From: Hallerella sp963660435
GTDB lineage: Bacteria > Fibrobacterota > Fibrobacteria > Fibrobacterales > Fibrobacteraceae
DNA: 64,000 nt
Assembly: GCA_963660435.1 (NCBI GenBank)
Contig: CAVKYI010000001.1
Location: forward strand, 62,001 to 126,000
Direction of reading: 5' to 3'
The translations under genes were made by a program, and so were the position numbers. Positions 46,114 through 54,243 of this stretch are shown in pieces; the stretch's first letter is position 1, and each line of letters starts with the position of its first letter. The notes beneath the pieces are model-generated. The model had not been told where the DNA came from. It did not search any database and saw nothing but the letters and a program-made list of their open reading frames with translations.

Positions 46114-47073
46114 TTAGAGATGCCTCTTTCCGCAGATGTCTTCGATGTCGAACTGGAAAACGGCCGTATGGGAAATCGCCCTGTCGATGTAGGCTTCGCC
46201 TTCCTTTAAAAATTCCGGGCTGTATTTTTCGACGAGCCTTTGCAGACCGGTGCGCGGGTTTTCCGCCTTTCGTACGCGGCCAAAGACAATGCAGCTTTCG
46301 AACGCGGACGAGAACTGTTCGGGGTGCACCCTGGAATTTCGCACGACGGTAAAGCAGGCCTTGGACGAACGCTCGATAGCAAGGAACTTTTCGCCGCATC
46401 CCTTCGCTCCGTGGAAGTAGATTGTTTTCCCGTCAAAGGCGAAATTCAGCGGAATCCCGTAAGGGTATCCGACAGAATTTGTCGTCGAAAGAATGCCGTA
46501 TTCTCCGGTCCTTAAAATATCTTCCGCTTCGCTCGGCGGCATCTGGCGGTCTTTTCTGCGCATCGTCGGGAAGGCGGCTCTTGACCCGAACGAAAAATTC
46601 TCGACGCGAATCGCCTTTTCGTTTAGCAGGGCCTCTACAAGAACATCTTTGCGGTATGTCAGCTTCAGCGAAAAGAAGGGCGCTTCGCGGTCGAGCAGCG
46701 TGAGGAAAATCCTGTCACCGTCCCAGTGCGGAAGCTCGGCGAATCTTTCCTTGGCAATCCATTCGAGAACTCCCTCGTCGCAATCTCGAATTTCTCCGGA
46801 AAATGCTGTCGCGCGAAAGAGGTGCATAAACTCGGTCTCGGCCATTTCGTCGCTTTGGAACGTGACGATTCCGCAGTAGCGCGGTTCCTGCAATTCGAGG
46901 CCGGTCTCTTCGCGGACTTCGCGGCGCACGCAATCCTCGGGGCTTTCGCCTTCTTCGAATTTTCCCCCGATGCCAATCCACTTGTCGCGATTGATGTCGT
47001 TCACTTTCTTGACGCGGTGGAGCAGGAGGTAGGAGCCGTTTCGTTCGATGTAGCAAAGGGTTGTGTTGATCAT
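46114..47073 (-). CDS. Nudix hydrolase fused to a PNPOx-like flavin-binding domain
   Basis: Residues 1-140 are an 8-oxo-dGTPase-like Nudix domain with a perfect Nudix box at 37-59 (starting GKFEEGE and ending REVREETGL). Residues about 162-315 resemble the pyridoxamine 5'-phosphate oxidase/NimA split-barrel family: MPPSEAEDILRTGEYGILST, GYPYGIPLNFAFDGKTIYFHG, KACFTVV, and SCIVFGRVRKAE. The two are joined in one frame without a break. Nudix domains hydrolyse nucleotide diphosphate derivatives, and the partner may bind flavin or heme. The combination is unusual and its substrate is unknown. Confidence 0.83.
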   Translation of the reverse strand: MINTTLCYIERNGSYLLLHRVKKVNDINRDKWIGIGGKFEEGESPEDCVRREVREETGLELQEPRYCGIVTFQSDEMAETEFMHLFRATAFSGEIRDCDEGVLEWIAKERFAELPHWDGDRIFLTLLDREAPFFSLKLTYRKDVLVEALLNEKAIRVENFSFGSRAAFPTMRRKDRQMPPSEAEDILRTGEYGILSTTNSVGYPYGIPLNFAFDGKTIYFHGAKGCGEKFLAIERSSKACFTVVRNSRVHPEQFSSAFESCIVFGRVRKAENPRTGLQRLVEKYSPEFLKEGEAYIDRAISHTAVFQFDIEDICGKRHL

Positions 47074-47107
47074 GCGGGAAAGTTAAAAATAAATGGGGGA
47101 AGGTGGA

Positions 47108-47380
47108 TTATTTGGCATAATGCCCAAAAGCAGAAATGACAAGAACTTCAACAATAGAATCATGGATCTGATATACAAGTCGATGTTCTTTTGTTATTCG
47201 TCGAGACCACGTGTTCTTATCGTAGTGTCTTAATTGTTCAACCTGTCCTGTTCCTGTTTTTGGATGTATTCTCAATTCTTCAAGTAGCTTTGCTAGTTTT
47301 TTCAGTGCGTTTGGAGAATGTTTTTGCAATAGCATGACATCTTCTTGTGCTTTAGGTGTAAAAACTATTTCGTAGGGCAT
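47108..47380 (-). CDS. Txe/YoeB-family toxin
   Basis: This 90-residue basic protein matches the YoeB/Txe branch of RelE-like ribosome-dependent mRNA interferases: YEIVFTPKAQEDVMLLQK, a Gly-rich segment, WSRRITKEHRLVYQI, and the C-terminal FGHYAK with its catalytic His. The toxin starts 16 bases inside the upstream antitoxin gene, the usual coupled arrangement. This is the first gene of the AT-rich accessory island. Confidence 0.85.
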   Translation of the reverse strand: MPYEIVFTPKAQEDVMLLQKHSPNALKKLAKLLEELRIHPKTGTGQVEQLRHYDKNTWSRRITKEHRLVYQIHDSIVEVLVISAFGHYAK

Positions 47381-47634
47381 AACAACCTGTTGATGAATTC
47401 CATCCCAGATTCATTTTGCCGCATACGAATGGATTTGCCTTTTTTTTTGGATGCTACCGATAAGTCTAGTTTTGAAAAAAACTCATTTTCAGTCATTTTT
47501 ACTTTAGGCGGCTTTACATTGACGGCAGAAACTCCTTTTATCAAAAGAATTGCTTTTTTTATAGAACTTAAAAGGGCGGGGTCATCAATATCTACAATTA
47601 ATCTTGCTTTTTCTTTTGACATAGCGACAGACAT
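47365..47634 (-). CDS. antitoxin partner of the YoeB-like toxin
   Basis: Start ATG 47634 is preceded by AAGAGGTACTT, a clear ribosome-binding site; the longer frame from 47688 extends into a repeat. The 89-residue protein has a short strand-helix start (ARLIVDIDDPALLSSIKKAI) resembling small DUF2683-type antitoxins, and a basic C-terminal half likely to wrap the toxin. It is not the usual Phd/YefM partner. Position and overlap, more than sequence, support the role. Confidence 0.65.
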   Translation of the reverse strand: MSVAMSKEKARLIVDIDDPALLSSIKKAILLIKGVSAVNVKPPKVKMTENEFFSKLDLSVASKKKGKSIRMRQNESGMEFINRLLCPTK

Positions 47635-47680
47635 AAGTACCTCTTTTCTTCTAAAATATAAAAATATGGGTTTGTTGCCT

Positions 47681-47787
47681 AAGGTCACCCCTAAAAATTG
47701 CTTTGGTTAAGAAAATTTGACTGAGACCGAGCGAAGGCAGGAATGACGAAACCAATTTTTGAAAATTGAATTTTTAGAGGAGACCTT
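47681..47787. repeat. MITE-like dispersed repeat, copy 2 (107 bp)
   Basis: Its ends are AAGGTCACCCCTAAAAATTG on the left and the inverse, ATTTTTAGAGGAGACCTT, on the right. It matches the copy at 36637-36709 in inverted orientation. The core carries about 35 extra bases that include a GTCATTCCTGCC-type module (minus strand), like the REP repeats near 9.1-9.5 kb. It sits between the toxin-antitoxin pair and the DUF3791 module. Confidence 0.7.
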
Positions 47788-47834
47788 AAGAATAACGAAG
47801 AACTGCAGGCTTTTGAATAATGTATTTTTAAAAC

Positions 47835-48053
47835 ATGCGCGACCTCTACAAGATTCCATACATAAACACTTGCATCCGACGATTTGCCAGACGATATGGG
47901 CTTTCGCTTAAAAAATCCGCACTGTATCTCTTCCAGTTTCGTGGATTGCAGTTTTTGGATGAGTTCTATCCAGCGGAACATCTTCTGTCATTGGATGACG
48001 CCATTGACGATTTGACAAAGATTTGCAAGGAAAATGGCGGGACGGTAGGATGA
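47835..48053 (+). CDS. DUF3791-like small protein
   Basis: The 72-residue protein (MRDLYKIPYINTCIRRFARR, then LDEFYPAEHLLSLDDAIDDL) resembles DUF3791. It is the first of three genes joined by ATGA overlaps. DUF3791 genes commonly sit directly before DUF3990 genes, and an antitoxin or immunity-like role has been suggested by that arrangement. Confidence 0.65.
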   Translation: MRDLYKIPYINTCIRRFARRYGLSLKKSALYLFQFRGLQFLDEFYPAEHLLSLDDAIDDLTKICKENGGTVG

Positions 48054-48526
48054 TCTTGTACCACGGCACAAATGTCGATTTTGACCGGATAGACCTAAAC
48101 AAATCCATGAGGTTCAAGGATTTCGGAAAAGGATTTTATTTGACCGATATCCGTTCTCAGGCTGTTGAAATGGCAAACAGGCGAGTTCGCATAGATGGCG
48201 GAAGTCCTGTTGTACAGACATACCGCATCGATGAACGAAGCGATGCATACCGGAAACTTTCCATTTTGCGCTTTGAAAAGCCGACTGCTCAATGGGCTGA
48301 ATTCATTTTCAAGAATCGAAGCAAAGCATTACGATTCCAACACAGTTTTGATATTGTATATGGCCCAATTGCGGACGATGGTGTTGCATACCTTTTAAGT
48401 TTATATGAAGACGGTCTGCGTACACTAGATGAACTTGCGAAAGAGCTGCAATTCAAGCGGCTAAACAATCAGTATTGTTTTGAAACGGAAAGCTCGGTTT
48501 GCTTATTGCAAAGGATTTTCCCATGA
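48050..48526 (+). CDS. DUF3990 protein, ADP-ribosyltransferase-like
   Basis: The 158-residue protein starts MILYHGTNVDFDRIDL and has FGKGFYLTDI near residue 28. The H in YHGT and the Y in GFYLT fit the first two positions of the ART fold triad; a third acidic residue probably lies in the GPIADDGV region near 106. ART toxins modify proteins, DNA or RNA with NAD+. It overlaps the flanking small genes by 4 bases on both sides, so expression is coupled. The role is most likely a toxin or defence effector. Confidence 0.68.
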   Translation: MILYHGTNVDFDRIDLNKSMRFKDFGKGFYLTDIRSQAVEMANRRVRIDGGSPVVQTYRIDERSDAYRKLSILRFEKPTAQWAEFIFKNRSKALRFQHSFDIVYGPIADDGVAYLLSLYEDGLRTLDELAKELQFKRLNNQYCFETESSVCLLQRIFP

Positions 48527-48741
48527 CAGAGGTTAAATCCGATTTTTTAATTTCCCGCATTGTGGAAAGGCTCGCCGAACAGCTGGTTAGAGAAAAGGGA
48601 TTTTCGATAGACAAGGCTTTTGCGACAATTTACTCGTCCTCTACATTTTCTGCTCTAGACGACAAAAAGTCCGGGCTTTTTGAACAAAGTCCAGACTATG
48701 TCTTTGACCGCCTGGAAAAGGAACTTGAAAGAGAATGTTGA
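48523..48741 (+). CDS. small partner protein of the DUF3791/DUF3990 module
   Basis: This 72-residue acidic, helical protein (MTEVKSDFLISRIVERLAEQ to FDRLEKELEREC) starts inside the stop of the DUF3990 gene. Its size, charge and translational coupling suit an antidote or accessory subunit. It resembles the DUF3791-type partners in general character but is not a close copy. The first pilin cassette begins about 60 bases after it. Confidence 0.6.
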   Translation: MTEVKSDFLISRIVERLAEQLVREKGFSIDKAFATIYSSSTFSALDDKKSGLFEQSPDYVFDRLEKELEREC

Positions 48742-48802
48742 AAGCACTTTGATTAACTGCGCTCTTGAAATGTTCCATTTCCAAGCAATGGTGAACATTT
48801 TC

Positions 48803-49177
48803 TACGTGAAACTGCAGGATGCGTATGTATCCGAGAAAGGGGATAAGTTCGGATCCTGGAAAATCATCGGCTACAATATGTACAACAACTCAAATTTTGA
48901 CTACTACGAAAGCGGAACTAAAGTTGGCTCCAAAGGAGTCAACGAAAGCGCTGCCGAATCAACCAGCCTGCCTGATGCCGAAACAATTGTTTGGGGGGCT
49001 TCAAATATAGCCGCTCTTAACGATTGTTCCGTTACGGATGGTGCTAGTGGCGCTGGTTGGCAGTTAATGTTAAAGAAAAATGCAGATAACGGCAGTTCGG
49101 TTGTTTACAAGGCCACAGGGGCTGCCAATTGCCTTCTCTTGACGCCAAGCTTCGAGAAGCTCACAACAACCAACTAA
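48803..49177 (+). pseudogene. silent pilin cassette 1 (plus strand)
   Basis: The cassette begins with the shared 15-bp block at 48803-48817 and encodes 124 codons equivalent to pilin residues 48 onward (YVKLQDAYVSEKGD), ending LTPSFEKLTTTN. It keeps the two pilin cysteines (LNDC and ANC) and no internal stop. The N-terminal methylated helix of pilin is missing. An in-frame ATG at 48788 could make a headless fragment, but it would not enter a pilus. The first 26 bases are identical to the complete pilin gene. It follows the DUF3990 module and ends before a terminator. Confidence 0.8.
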
Positions 49178-49200
49178 CCAGCCCCCCAAAAAAACGCATG

Positions 49201-49231
49201 GCGGATTCCAAATAGGACTCCGCTTTTTTGT
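49201..49231 (+). terminator. terminator after pilin cassette 1
   Basis: A 9-bp imperfect stem, GCGGATTCC-AAATA-GGACTCCGC, is followed by TTTTTT. It differs from the terminators shared by the other cassettes. Confidence 0.65.
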
Positions 49232-49246
49232 CTATATTTGTCCGCG

Positions 49247-50920
49247 ATGAATACGGAACAGAAAAAGAAATTCTGGTGCGGAGCGTCTAGCTTTGTCATT
49301 TGCCTTCTCTCCTTCTTTTTAATCCACCCCTACCAAGGAATAAGCGGCGATGCCGCGTTGTACCTGAAGAACGCCATCTACGGGATTTCTCCGGAACACT
49401 TTACGGGAGACTTGTTTTTCATCGGGACTTCGCAAGATACGTTCAGCCTGTTTTCGTTTCTCTACCGTCCGCTTATTCTGCTTCTCGGTTCCTACAACGC
49501 GACCTTGTTTCTTGCGACGGTTTCGATAGGTCTATGGATTTTCGCGTGCCTGTTCTTTATTCGTCGGTGGACGACAAATGTCTTCCCGGTATTCGTCTTC
49601 TTTGCCGTCATCGAGTATTCGTACGGCCAATGGGTTCGGATTGGAGAATATCTGTGTACGGCGCGAACGGTTGCCGAGGCTCTTGCCATCCTAGGATTTG
49701 CGTTCCTCTTTAGGCAAAAAAGGTGGAAGTCCCTGGTCCTTTTCTTGCTGGGGACAACCTTTCATCCGCTGATGGCCGGCTGGGGACTTCCCGTCTGGCT
49801 CTTCTTCTTTTATCCGAAGACCGTTGTCCCGATCGGGATCCTGTCTCTTCTGTTTCCGTTGACCGGGCTTCTGAATGTTTCTCTCTTCGCCACATACGAT
49901 TCTGTCTGGGCCGCCTCCATTACGGAATTCTACCCCAAAGTTTGGGACCTGGTCTGGTTAGGCGTTCTCCTGGCGATCCTTGTTCTCGCCTATCGAATCT
50001 TTTTCCAAAGGGAACGGCGCTTTTTCCGCTCCTTTCTCCTTGTCCTTGCGATTGCCGCCTACTGGGATTTTGCGGGTCTAGCCTTCAAGAACGTCTTTCT
50101 GGTCGTCACCCAATCTTGGCGCATCAAATGGATGCTGATTTTTTTCGCGGTCTTTTCTGTCGGGTATTTTGGAAAGGAATTTCTCAAGCCAAGAAGGCTT
50201 TTTCGGCTGTTTCGAGTACATCCCGTTTTTCTCTCGCTCCTTGCCGGTTGCGTCCTTTTTTCCGCCATCACGGTAACGCTAAAGAAGCTCCTGTCATCGG
50301 ACTTTGAATTTAACGGAGGATTCTCGCCGGAAACGCTTCTCCTTGTCTGGCCGCAAAGTCTCCTTGTCCTTTTTTCCGTCATTGTCGTCTTCTTGCTTTC
50401 CAAAAGAAAATGCTTGCTGTTCGGGATTATCTATGCTATTTCTCTCGGGGTCGTTGCCGCCGTCTTGTTCTATCAAGGAAACTTCGGAAAGTCAAGGCCG
50501 GCATTTGACGATATGGACGCTTTTTTGAAACGGGGAACGGCGCCTTTCGAATCGACCATCAAAGGCAACTACGACAAGACGCTCTATTTTTGCGAGGACT
50601 GTTCTCTTGGCTTTCTGAGCGCGACGTATTATGGAGCAAATTCGTTTCTTTCCATCTCGAGAGAACGTTTTTTGGAAGCTCGTCGTCGCACCGCTCGGAT
50701 TCTCGATGAACCGAAAGTCGAAACCAGGCCTTTTGAATTTCCCTACTACGGCTTTATCGTTTCGGAGAGACTCGGCAAGCCAGAGACATTATCAAGGCTT
50801 TTGGAATCCGGAGAAATAAGGTATGTCGTTTGCGACAAGCCGGGGGTCTTGGGGAAAACACCAATAGATTCCCTTGTCTTGCCGGTGTCACATACGAGGG
50901 TTTATCTGTTCGGAAAGTAA
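49247..50920 (+). CDS. polytopic membrane protein, possibly GT-C glycosyltransferase-like
   Basis: The start ATG 49247 follows a TATATT box (49233-49238) by only 8 bases; an in-frame TTG at 49238 lies within the box. The 557-residue protein has about 11-13 hydrophobic helices and a first external loop with GISGDAALYLKNA. An acidic residue in that loop and a C-terminal soluble domain of about 120 residues fit the GT-C type of lipid-linked sugar transferases. The motif is not specific enough for a firm call. Pilin glycosylation would fit the position between cassettes, but this is speculation. Confidence 0.6.
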   Translation: MNTEQKKKFWCGASSFVICLLSFFLIHPYQGISGDAALYLKNAIYGISPEHFTGDLFFIGTSQDTFSLFSFLYRPLILLLGSYNATLFLATVSIGLWIFACLFFIRRWTTNVFPVFVFFAVIEYSYGQWVRIGEYLCTARTVAEALAILGFAFLFRQKRWKSLVLFLLGTTFHPLMAGWGLPVWLFFFYPKTVVPIGILSLLFPLTGLLNVSLFATYDSVWAASITEFYPKVWDLVWLGVLLAILVLAYRIFFQRERRFFRSFLLVLAIAAYWDFAGLAFKNVFLVVTQSWRIKWMLIFFAVFSVGYFGKEFLKPRRLFRLFRVHPVFLSLLAGCVLFSAITVTLKKLLSSDFEFNGGFSPETLLLVWPQSLLVLFSVIVVFLLSKRKCLLFGIIYAISLGVVAAVLFYQGNFGKSRPAFDDMDAFLKRGTAPFESTIKGNYDKTLYFCEDCSLGFLSATYYGANSFLSISRERFLEARRRTARILDEPKVETRPFEFPYYGFIVSERLGKPETLSRLLESGEIRYVVCDKPGVLGKTPIDSLVLPVSHTRVYLFGK

Positions 50921-50949
50921 ACAGTTTCATTTTTAAATGAAGACGAAAT

Positions 50950-52412
50950 TGGGTATGCGGACAATTTTTTGGACGGTTAGACCTAGAGCAAATTTAGACT
51001 TTTCCTGTAGTTGTCCGGGCTCATTCCTCCAAGACCCATCTTTATCCTGTCTCTGCGGAACCATTCCAGATAGTCGTCCAGCTCCTTCCTGAACTCCCTC
51101 CTGGTGACGCCCGTTAGATCGCGATTGTAGAACGCCTCGTTCTTTGTGATGCCGAAGAAGCCCTCGCAGGCGGAGTTGTCCGGGGAACAGCCTTTCCTTG
51201 ACATCGAGCGCGCAAGACCCGCCTTCCGCATCCTGTCGATCCAGCCGGGCCATCTGTAATGGCAGCCCCTGTCCGTGTGGACGACGGGCTTCTCGCCTTC
51301 GCGCAGCGACGCCACGGCCTTGTCCAGCATCCTGTTCACCAGCCGGGCGTCGGGACTTTCGCCTATCGTCCAGCATACGGGCCTCCCGTCGAAGCAGTCT
51401 ATCATGGGCGACAGGTAGAGCTTGCCGTCCGACAGGGCGAACTCGGTTATGTCCGTAAGCCACTTCTCGTTCGGCCTGTCGGCATGGAAGTCCCGGTTCA
51501 GCAGGTTGGGGACCGCCGGCGTTATCTCGCCCTTGTAGGAGCTGTATCTTCTCTTCCTCGGACGATGGACGGAGAGCCCGTTCCGCCTCATCACCCGTCG
51601 TATGACCTTTTCCGACATGACGGTCCCGCCTTTCTTCAGGTCCGAGTGTATCCGCCTGTAGCCGTATCGTCCCTTCGACTTCCGGAACGCTTCGGCCACG
51701 GCCTCGAGGAATTCCGAGTCCTTTCCGATCCTGTCGCCAGCATGGGCCGTGTCGTAGTAGTACACGCTGCGCGACAGGCTCATTTTGTCTAGCATCGGCG
51801 CAAGGCCGAACCGTTTTCTCAAGGCGTTGACTATTTCCGTCTTTTCCCTGTTCTTCAGGGAGGAAACGTCAACGCCCGGGTCTTTTTTTATGATGTTCAG
51901 GGTCTCCTTCAGGATGGCGACGTCCATCTCCAGGTCCCGTATCTTCGCCTTCAGCGCATCGACTTCCGCCGACGAGGATCTGTCGTTTCCTTCCTTGGGG
52001 CGCCCTCTCGGGACGTCATGTGAATTTTGCAAGGCAAGCACTCCTTTCGATAGATAAAGTCGTCTCCAGTTATAGACGCTCGCTCTCGTGTAGCCGATTC
52101 GCTCGGCCACGTCGGCAACCTTCTCGCCGCTTTCGAAGCATCTCCGGATCGCCTCCAATTTAACTTTTGCGGGAGGGTTTCTCGGGTGTTCCGGCGTGTT
52201 CCGATAGCGGTATTTGCGCTTCCTTTCCCTGGGCATGCCTTCTTCGCGAATCCACTTGTATAGGCACGCTCTGGTCGGGTAGCCTAGCCTTTGAACCGTT
52301 CTGGTTACGGAACGTAAATCGTGGTATGTTGCAAGCGCCTTGGCGATTTGCGATGACGAATAATGGGGCATGTATGGACCTCGCTTGTGTCCAACTTTTC
52401 GTCCGCATACCC
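50950..52412 (-). mobile_element. IS3-family insertion sequence (IS150-like), about 1463 bp
   Basis: The ends are imperfect inverted repeats that start TGGGTATGCGGAC on both sides and continue with TTTTTTGGAC or AAAAGTTGGAC. Terminal TG and CA are typical for IS3 elements. It holds one full transposase gene. No target duplication is seen between GAAAT on the left and TCTGT on the right, so one flank was probably lost after insertion. Confidence 0.85.
50983..52371 (-). CDS. IS3-family transposase, single frame
   Basis: This 462-residue protein holds both the DNA-binding OrfA-type part (two helix-turn-helix segments, GYPTRACLYKWIREEG and GYTRASVYNWRRLYL) and the DDE integrase part. The catalytic segments are LTDITEFALSDGKLYLSPMID, HTDRGCHYRW and DNSACEGFFGITKNE. 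Most IS3 elements produce this fusion by frameshifting, whereas here it is one open frame. The enzyme should be active in sequence. It is GC-rich compared with the surrounding island, so it arrived recently. Confidence 0.93.
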   Translation of the reverse strand: MPHYSSSQIAKALATYHDLRSVTRTVQRLGYPTRACLYKWIREEGMPRERKRKYRYRNTPEHPRNPPAKVKLEAIRRCFESGEKVADVAERIGYTRASVYNWRRLYLSKGVLALQNSHDVPRGRPKEGNDRSSSAEVDALKAKIRDLEMDVAILKETLNIIKKDPGVDVSSLKNREKTEIVNALRKRFGLAPMLDKMSLSRSVYYYDTAHAGDRIGKDSEFLEAVAEAFRKSKGRYGYRRIHSDLKKGGTVMSEKVIRRVMRRNGLSVHRPRKRRYSSYKGEITPAVPNLLNRDFHADRPNEKWLTDITEFALSDGKLYLSPMIDCFDGRPVCWTIGESPDARLVNRMLDKAVASLREGEKPVVHTDRGCHYRWPGWIDRMRKAGLARSMSRKGCSPDNSACEGFFGITKNEAFYNRDLTGVTRREFRKELDDYLEWFRRDRIKMGLGGMSPDNYRKSLNLL

Positions 52413-52568
52413 ATCTGTCGTTCGGAGAACAGGAATTTCGTCGGATTTATACAAAAATCGATAAACCGGAAGACACCAGCTGCCGACAAGGATCAGTTGT
52501 TCTAAAGCTCCGGCACAATGCAGAGCTCGCAGAATAGTCAAGAATTCATTTGTCGCGGATTTTTCCAA
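52413..52568 (-). pseudogene. nucleotidyltransferase-like gene cut off by the IS element
   Basis: The 52 remaining codons (MEKSATNEFLTILRALHC, then LILVGSWCLPVYRFL and EIPVLRTTD) resemble the N-terminus of GSU2403-type nucleotidyltransferase-fold proteins, in which a GS and a downstream DxD motif bind the nucleotide. The frame meets the IS end exactly after TTD, and the rest is not found on the other side. It overlaps the upstream small gene by 23 bases, so the two formed a module. Confidence 0.6.
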
Positions 52569-52863
52569 GGCTTTTTCCTATTAGATAAAGATCGTGACGA
52601 ATTTCCTTGATGGAATTCTTTAACTCTTTGCGCACGGCGTTTTCCTTTAAATATTTTTCTGCCTGGGGATTTTCTATTTTGCACAGATATTTGGAAACAA
52701 CTTTTGTACTTATCCTATAAACTCGGTATAGATATTTATGTCCCTGAATATTTCGAATTCGAATGGAGCCGTTTGGGTAGGCGGAAAGCTTGTCTTCGCG
52801 ATTCTTCAGCAAGGACTTCAATCGCTCGGCTTCTTCTTCCAAAATGTCGGCAACAATTGTCAT
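52546..52863 (-). CDS. small protein upstream of the broken nucleotidyltransferase gene
   Basis: The start ATG 52863 gives a 105-residue protein (MTIVADILEEEAERLKSLLKN to IGKSLGKIRDK). It is basic and helical at both ends with a strand-rich middle (SIRIRNIQGHKYLYRVYRI). No family is recognised. The overlap with the nucleotidyltransferase fragment suggests a two-gene toxin-antitoxin or defence module that lost its partner. Upstream of the start to the cassette at 53002 lie 138 bases without a clear signal. Confidence 0.5.
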   Translation of the reverse strand: MTIVADILEEEAERLKSLLKNREDKLSAYPNGSIRIRNIQGHKYLYRVYRISTKVVSKYLCKIENPQAEKYLKENAVRKELKNSIKEIRHDLYLIGKSLGKIRDK

Positions 52864-53001
52864 TACCCTACAAATATATAAAATTAACAAATTGTAGGGT
52901 AAATCGTACCGATAATAGTTTCATTTCAAAATCTCTTTTTCGTTGTCCATCGTGGAATTGACGGATAGGATTTTGCGGAATTTTCGAAATGGTGAGCATT
53001 C

Positions 53002-53358
53002 TACGTGAAACTGCAGCAAGCATATATTTCTGAAAAAGGCGATTCAACCATTGGAAGCTGGTACTATATTGGTTACTCCGCACCAGGAGAATGGGCAACC
53101 AAGCCAGTTTCAGGATCGGCCGGTGTATCAAACTCTACAAACTTTACCTATACAGAAGCAACAACAACTAGTGAAAAAATTAGCGGTGAAGTGGTCGGCT
53201 TTCAGGCTTCAAATAAGGTTAAATTGAATGAATGCGCACCAGCTGCTAATTGGACTGTAACAATGTCTGCCAGCGAATCAGTTTCTGGATGCGTTGCTTT
53301 TGCTGCAGCAACGAAATGTCCTGAATTGACTGCAACGTTTGATAATATTGGAAAATAA
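53002..53358 (+). pseudogene. silent pilin cassette 2 (plus strand)
   Basis: The shared 15-bp block is at 53002-53016. The cassette reads YVKLQQAYISEKGDSTIGSW and ends TATFDNIGK, 118 codons with no internal stop. The two cysteines are kept (LNEC, TKC). An in-frame TGA at 52993-52995 just before the block rules out an N-terminal extension, so it cannot be expressed as a pilin. About 20 bases before the block resemble the flank of cassette 1 (AATGGTGA-CATT). It converges on cassette 3 through a terminator. Confidence 0.82.
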
Positions 53359-53408
53359 CTTTCCAAAGTTGTTTGAACTATTAAAGATTGCTTTTTTTTT
53401 AAAGCATA

Positions 53409-53443
53409 AAAAAGAGACCTCTCCAAAAGGAAGGTCTCTTTTA
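53409..53443. terminator. bidirectional terminator between cassettes 2 and 3
   Basis: AAAAGAGACCT and AGGTCTCTTTT form the stem around CTCCAAAAGGA. The 11-bp arms are the same as in the terminator between the pilin gene and cassette 4. Confidence 0.72.
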
Positions 53444-53457
53444 AATTGGAGTTGTAC

Positions 53458-53838
53458 TTACTTGATGGCTTCGAAGTTCGGGGTCAGAGCGGTGCAACCG
53501 GTACCGGCAACCGTGGATTTATAAACCGCTTCACCTGCAGCTGTTCCTTCGGCTCCTGCGGAGATGGCAACTGTCCAGTTATTGCCTGCAGCGCAATCAT
53601 TGAGTTTGTTAATATTTGCAATGGTCAAAGCCGTTGTTGCTTCTGTTAGCGAACTCAAAGCTTGCGGTGCAAGCCCATCCGTATAGGTGAAATTCGTGGA
53701 TTTCGTGGCAGCCCCTTTAGTGTTAGTGTTGGTACTCGCGGCAGATGTCCATTCACCGGGACCATTGTAGCCAATCAAATACCAGTTGCCTACCTCATCG
53801 CCCTTTTCCGAGATGTAGGCGTTCTGCAGTTTCACGTA
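53458..53838 (-). pseudogene. silent pilin cassette 3 (minus strand)
   Basis: The shared 15-bp block is at 53824-53838. The cassette encodes YVKLQNAYISEKGDEVGNW to LTPNFEAIK, 126 codons without stops, and keeps the cysteines (LNDC, TGC). Its first 26 bases equal those of cassette 4. Upstream the frame continues about ten codons without an ATG or ribosome-binding site. The pilin N-terminal helix is absent. Confidence 0.82.
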
Positions 53839-54170
53839 GAATGAGGACTTATCCCTTTGAATGCCTGTCTTACAAAAAGCCTTTTACTTTTTCGCAATGC
53901 GCAAAAATCGACGACTTCATTTGAATCGCAAGGAAAACACTCCGCCAATCTTTCGAGAAAGCTTTAACAAGAGACTTGTTTTGCAATTAATCCTTTCACA
54001 ATAACCATAAATATGAAAAACCATATATCCAAAGTCGATATGAATGCCGAAGCATAGGAATTCTTCGGCACGTTTATTCCAAATTGGAGTATAAAAAATG
54101 GCGAAATTTACAAAATTTAGCCGTTTTTATGTCTGCATGACAAAAAAATGACACAACCAAGACAAAACTA

Positions 54171-54237
54171 TTGCTTTTTCAAAACAAATCTTTTATATTA
54201 TCGGTGTTGAGAAACAACAATAACCTTTAACAAGGAG
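54171..54237 (+). promoter_or_regulatory. pilin promoter and ribosome-binding site
   Basis: TTGCTT (54171-54176) and TATATT (54194-54199) are 17 bases apart, giving a leader of about 36 bases with AAGGAG at 54232-54237, 6 bases before the ATG. The rest of the 405-base gap (53839-54243) is AT-rich with no gene, no sigma-54 site of good quality and no run of guanines like the Neisseria pilE G-quadruplex. Confidence 0.6.
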
Positions 54238-54243
54238 TTCATC

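Noticed and set aside
48680..49177. 165-residue continuous frame reading through cassette 1
   Set aside because: The first 40 codons overlap the preceding small gene in another frame and supply no pilin leader or hydrophobic helix; the cassette is better described as a silent partial copy.
50945..52417. Target-site duplication of the IS3 element
   Set aside because: The bases outside the two ends (GAAAT and TCTGT) do not match, so no duplication is claimed.
53839..54243. Search for a guanine-quadruplex or sigma-54 promoter before the pilin gene, as known from other pilin loci
   Set aside because: No G-runs are present; GGCACGTTTATTCC near 54070 is a poor sigma-54 match, while a sigma-70-like pair with 17-bp spacing lies nearer the start.
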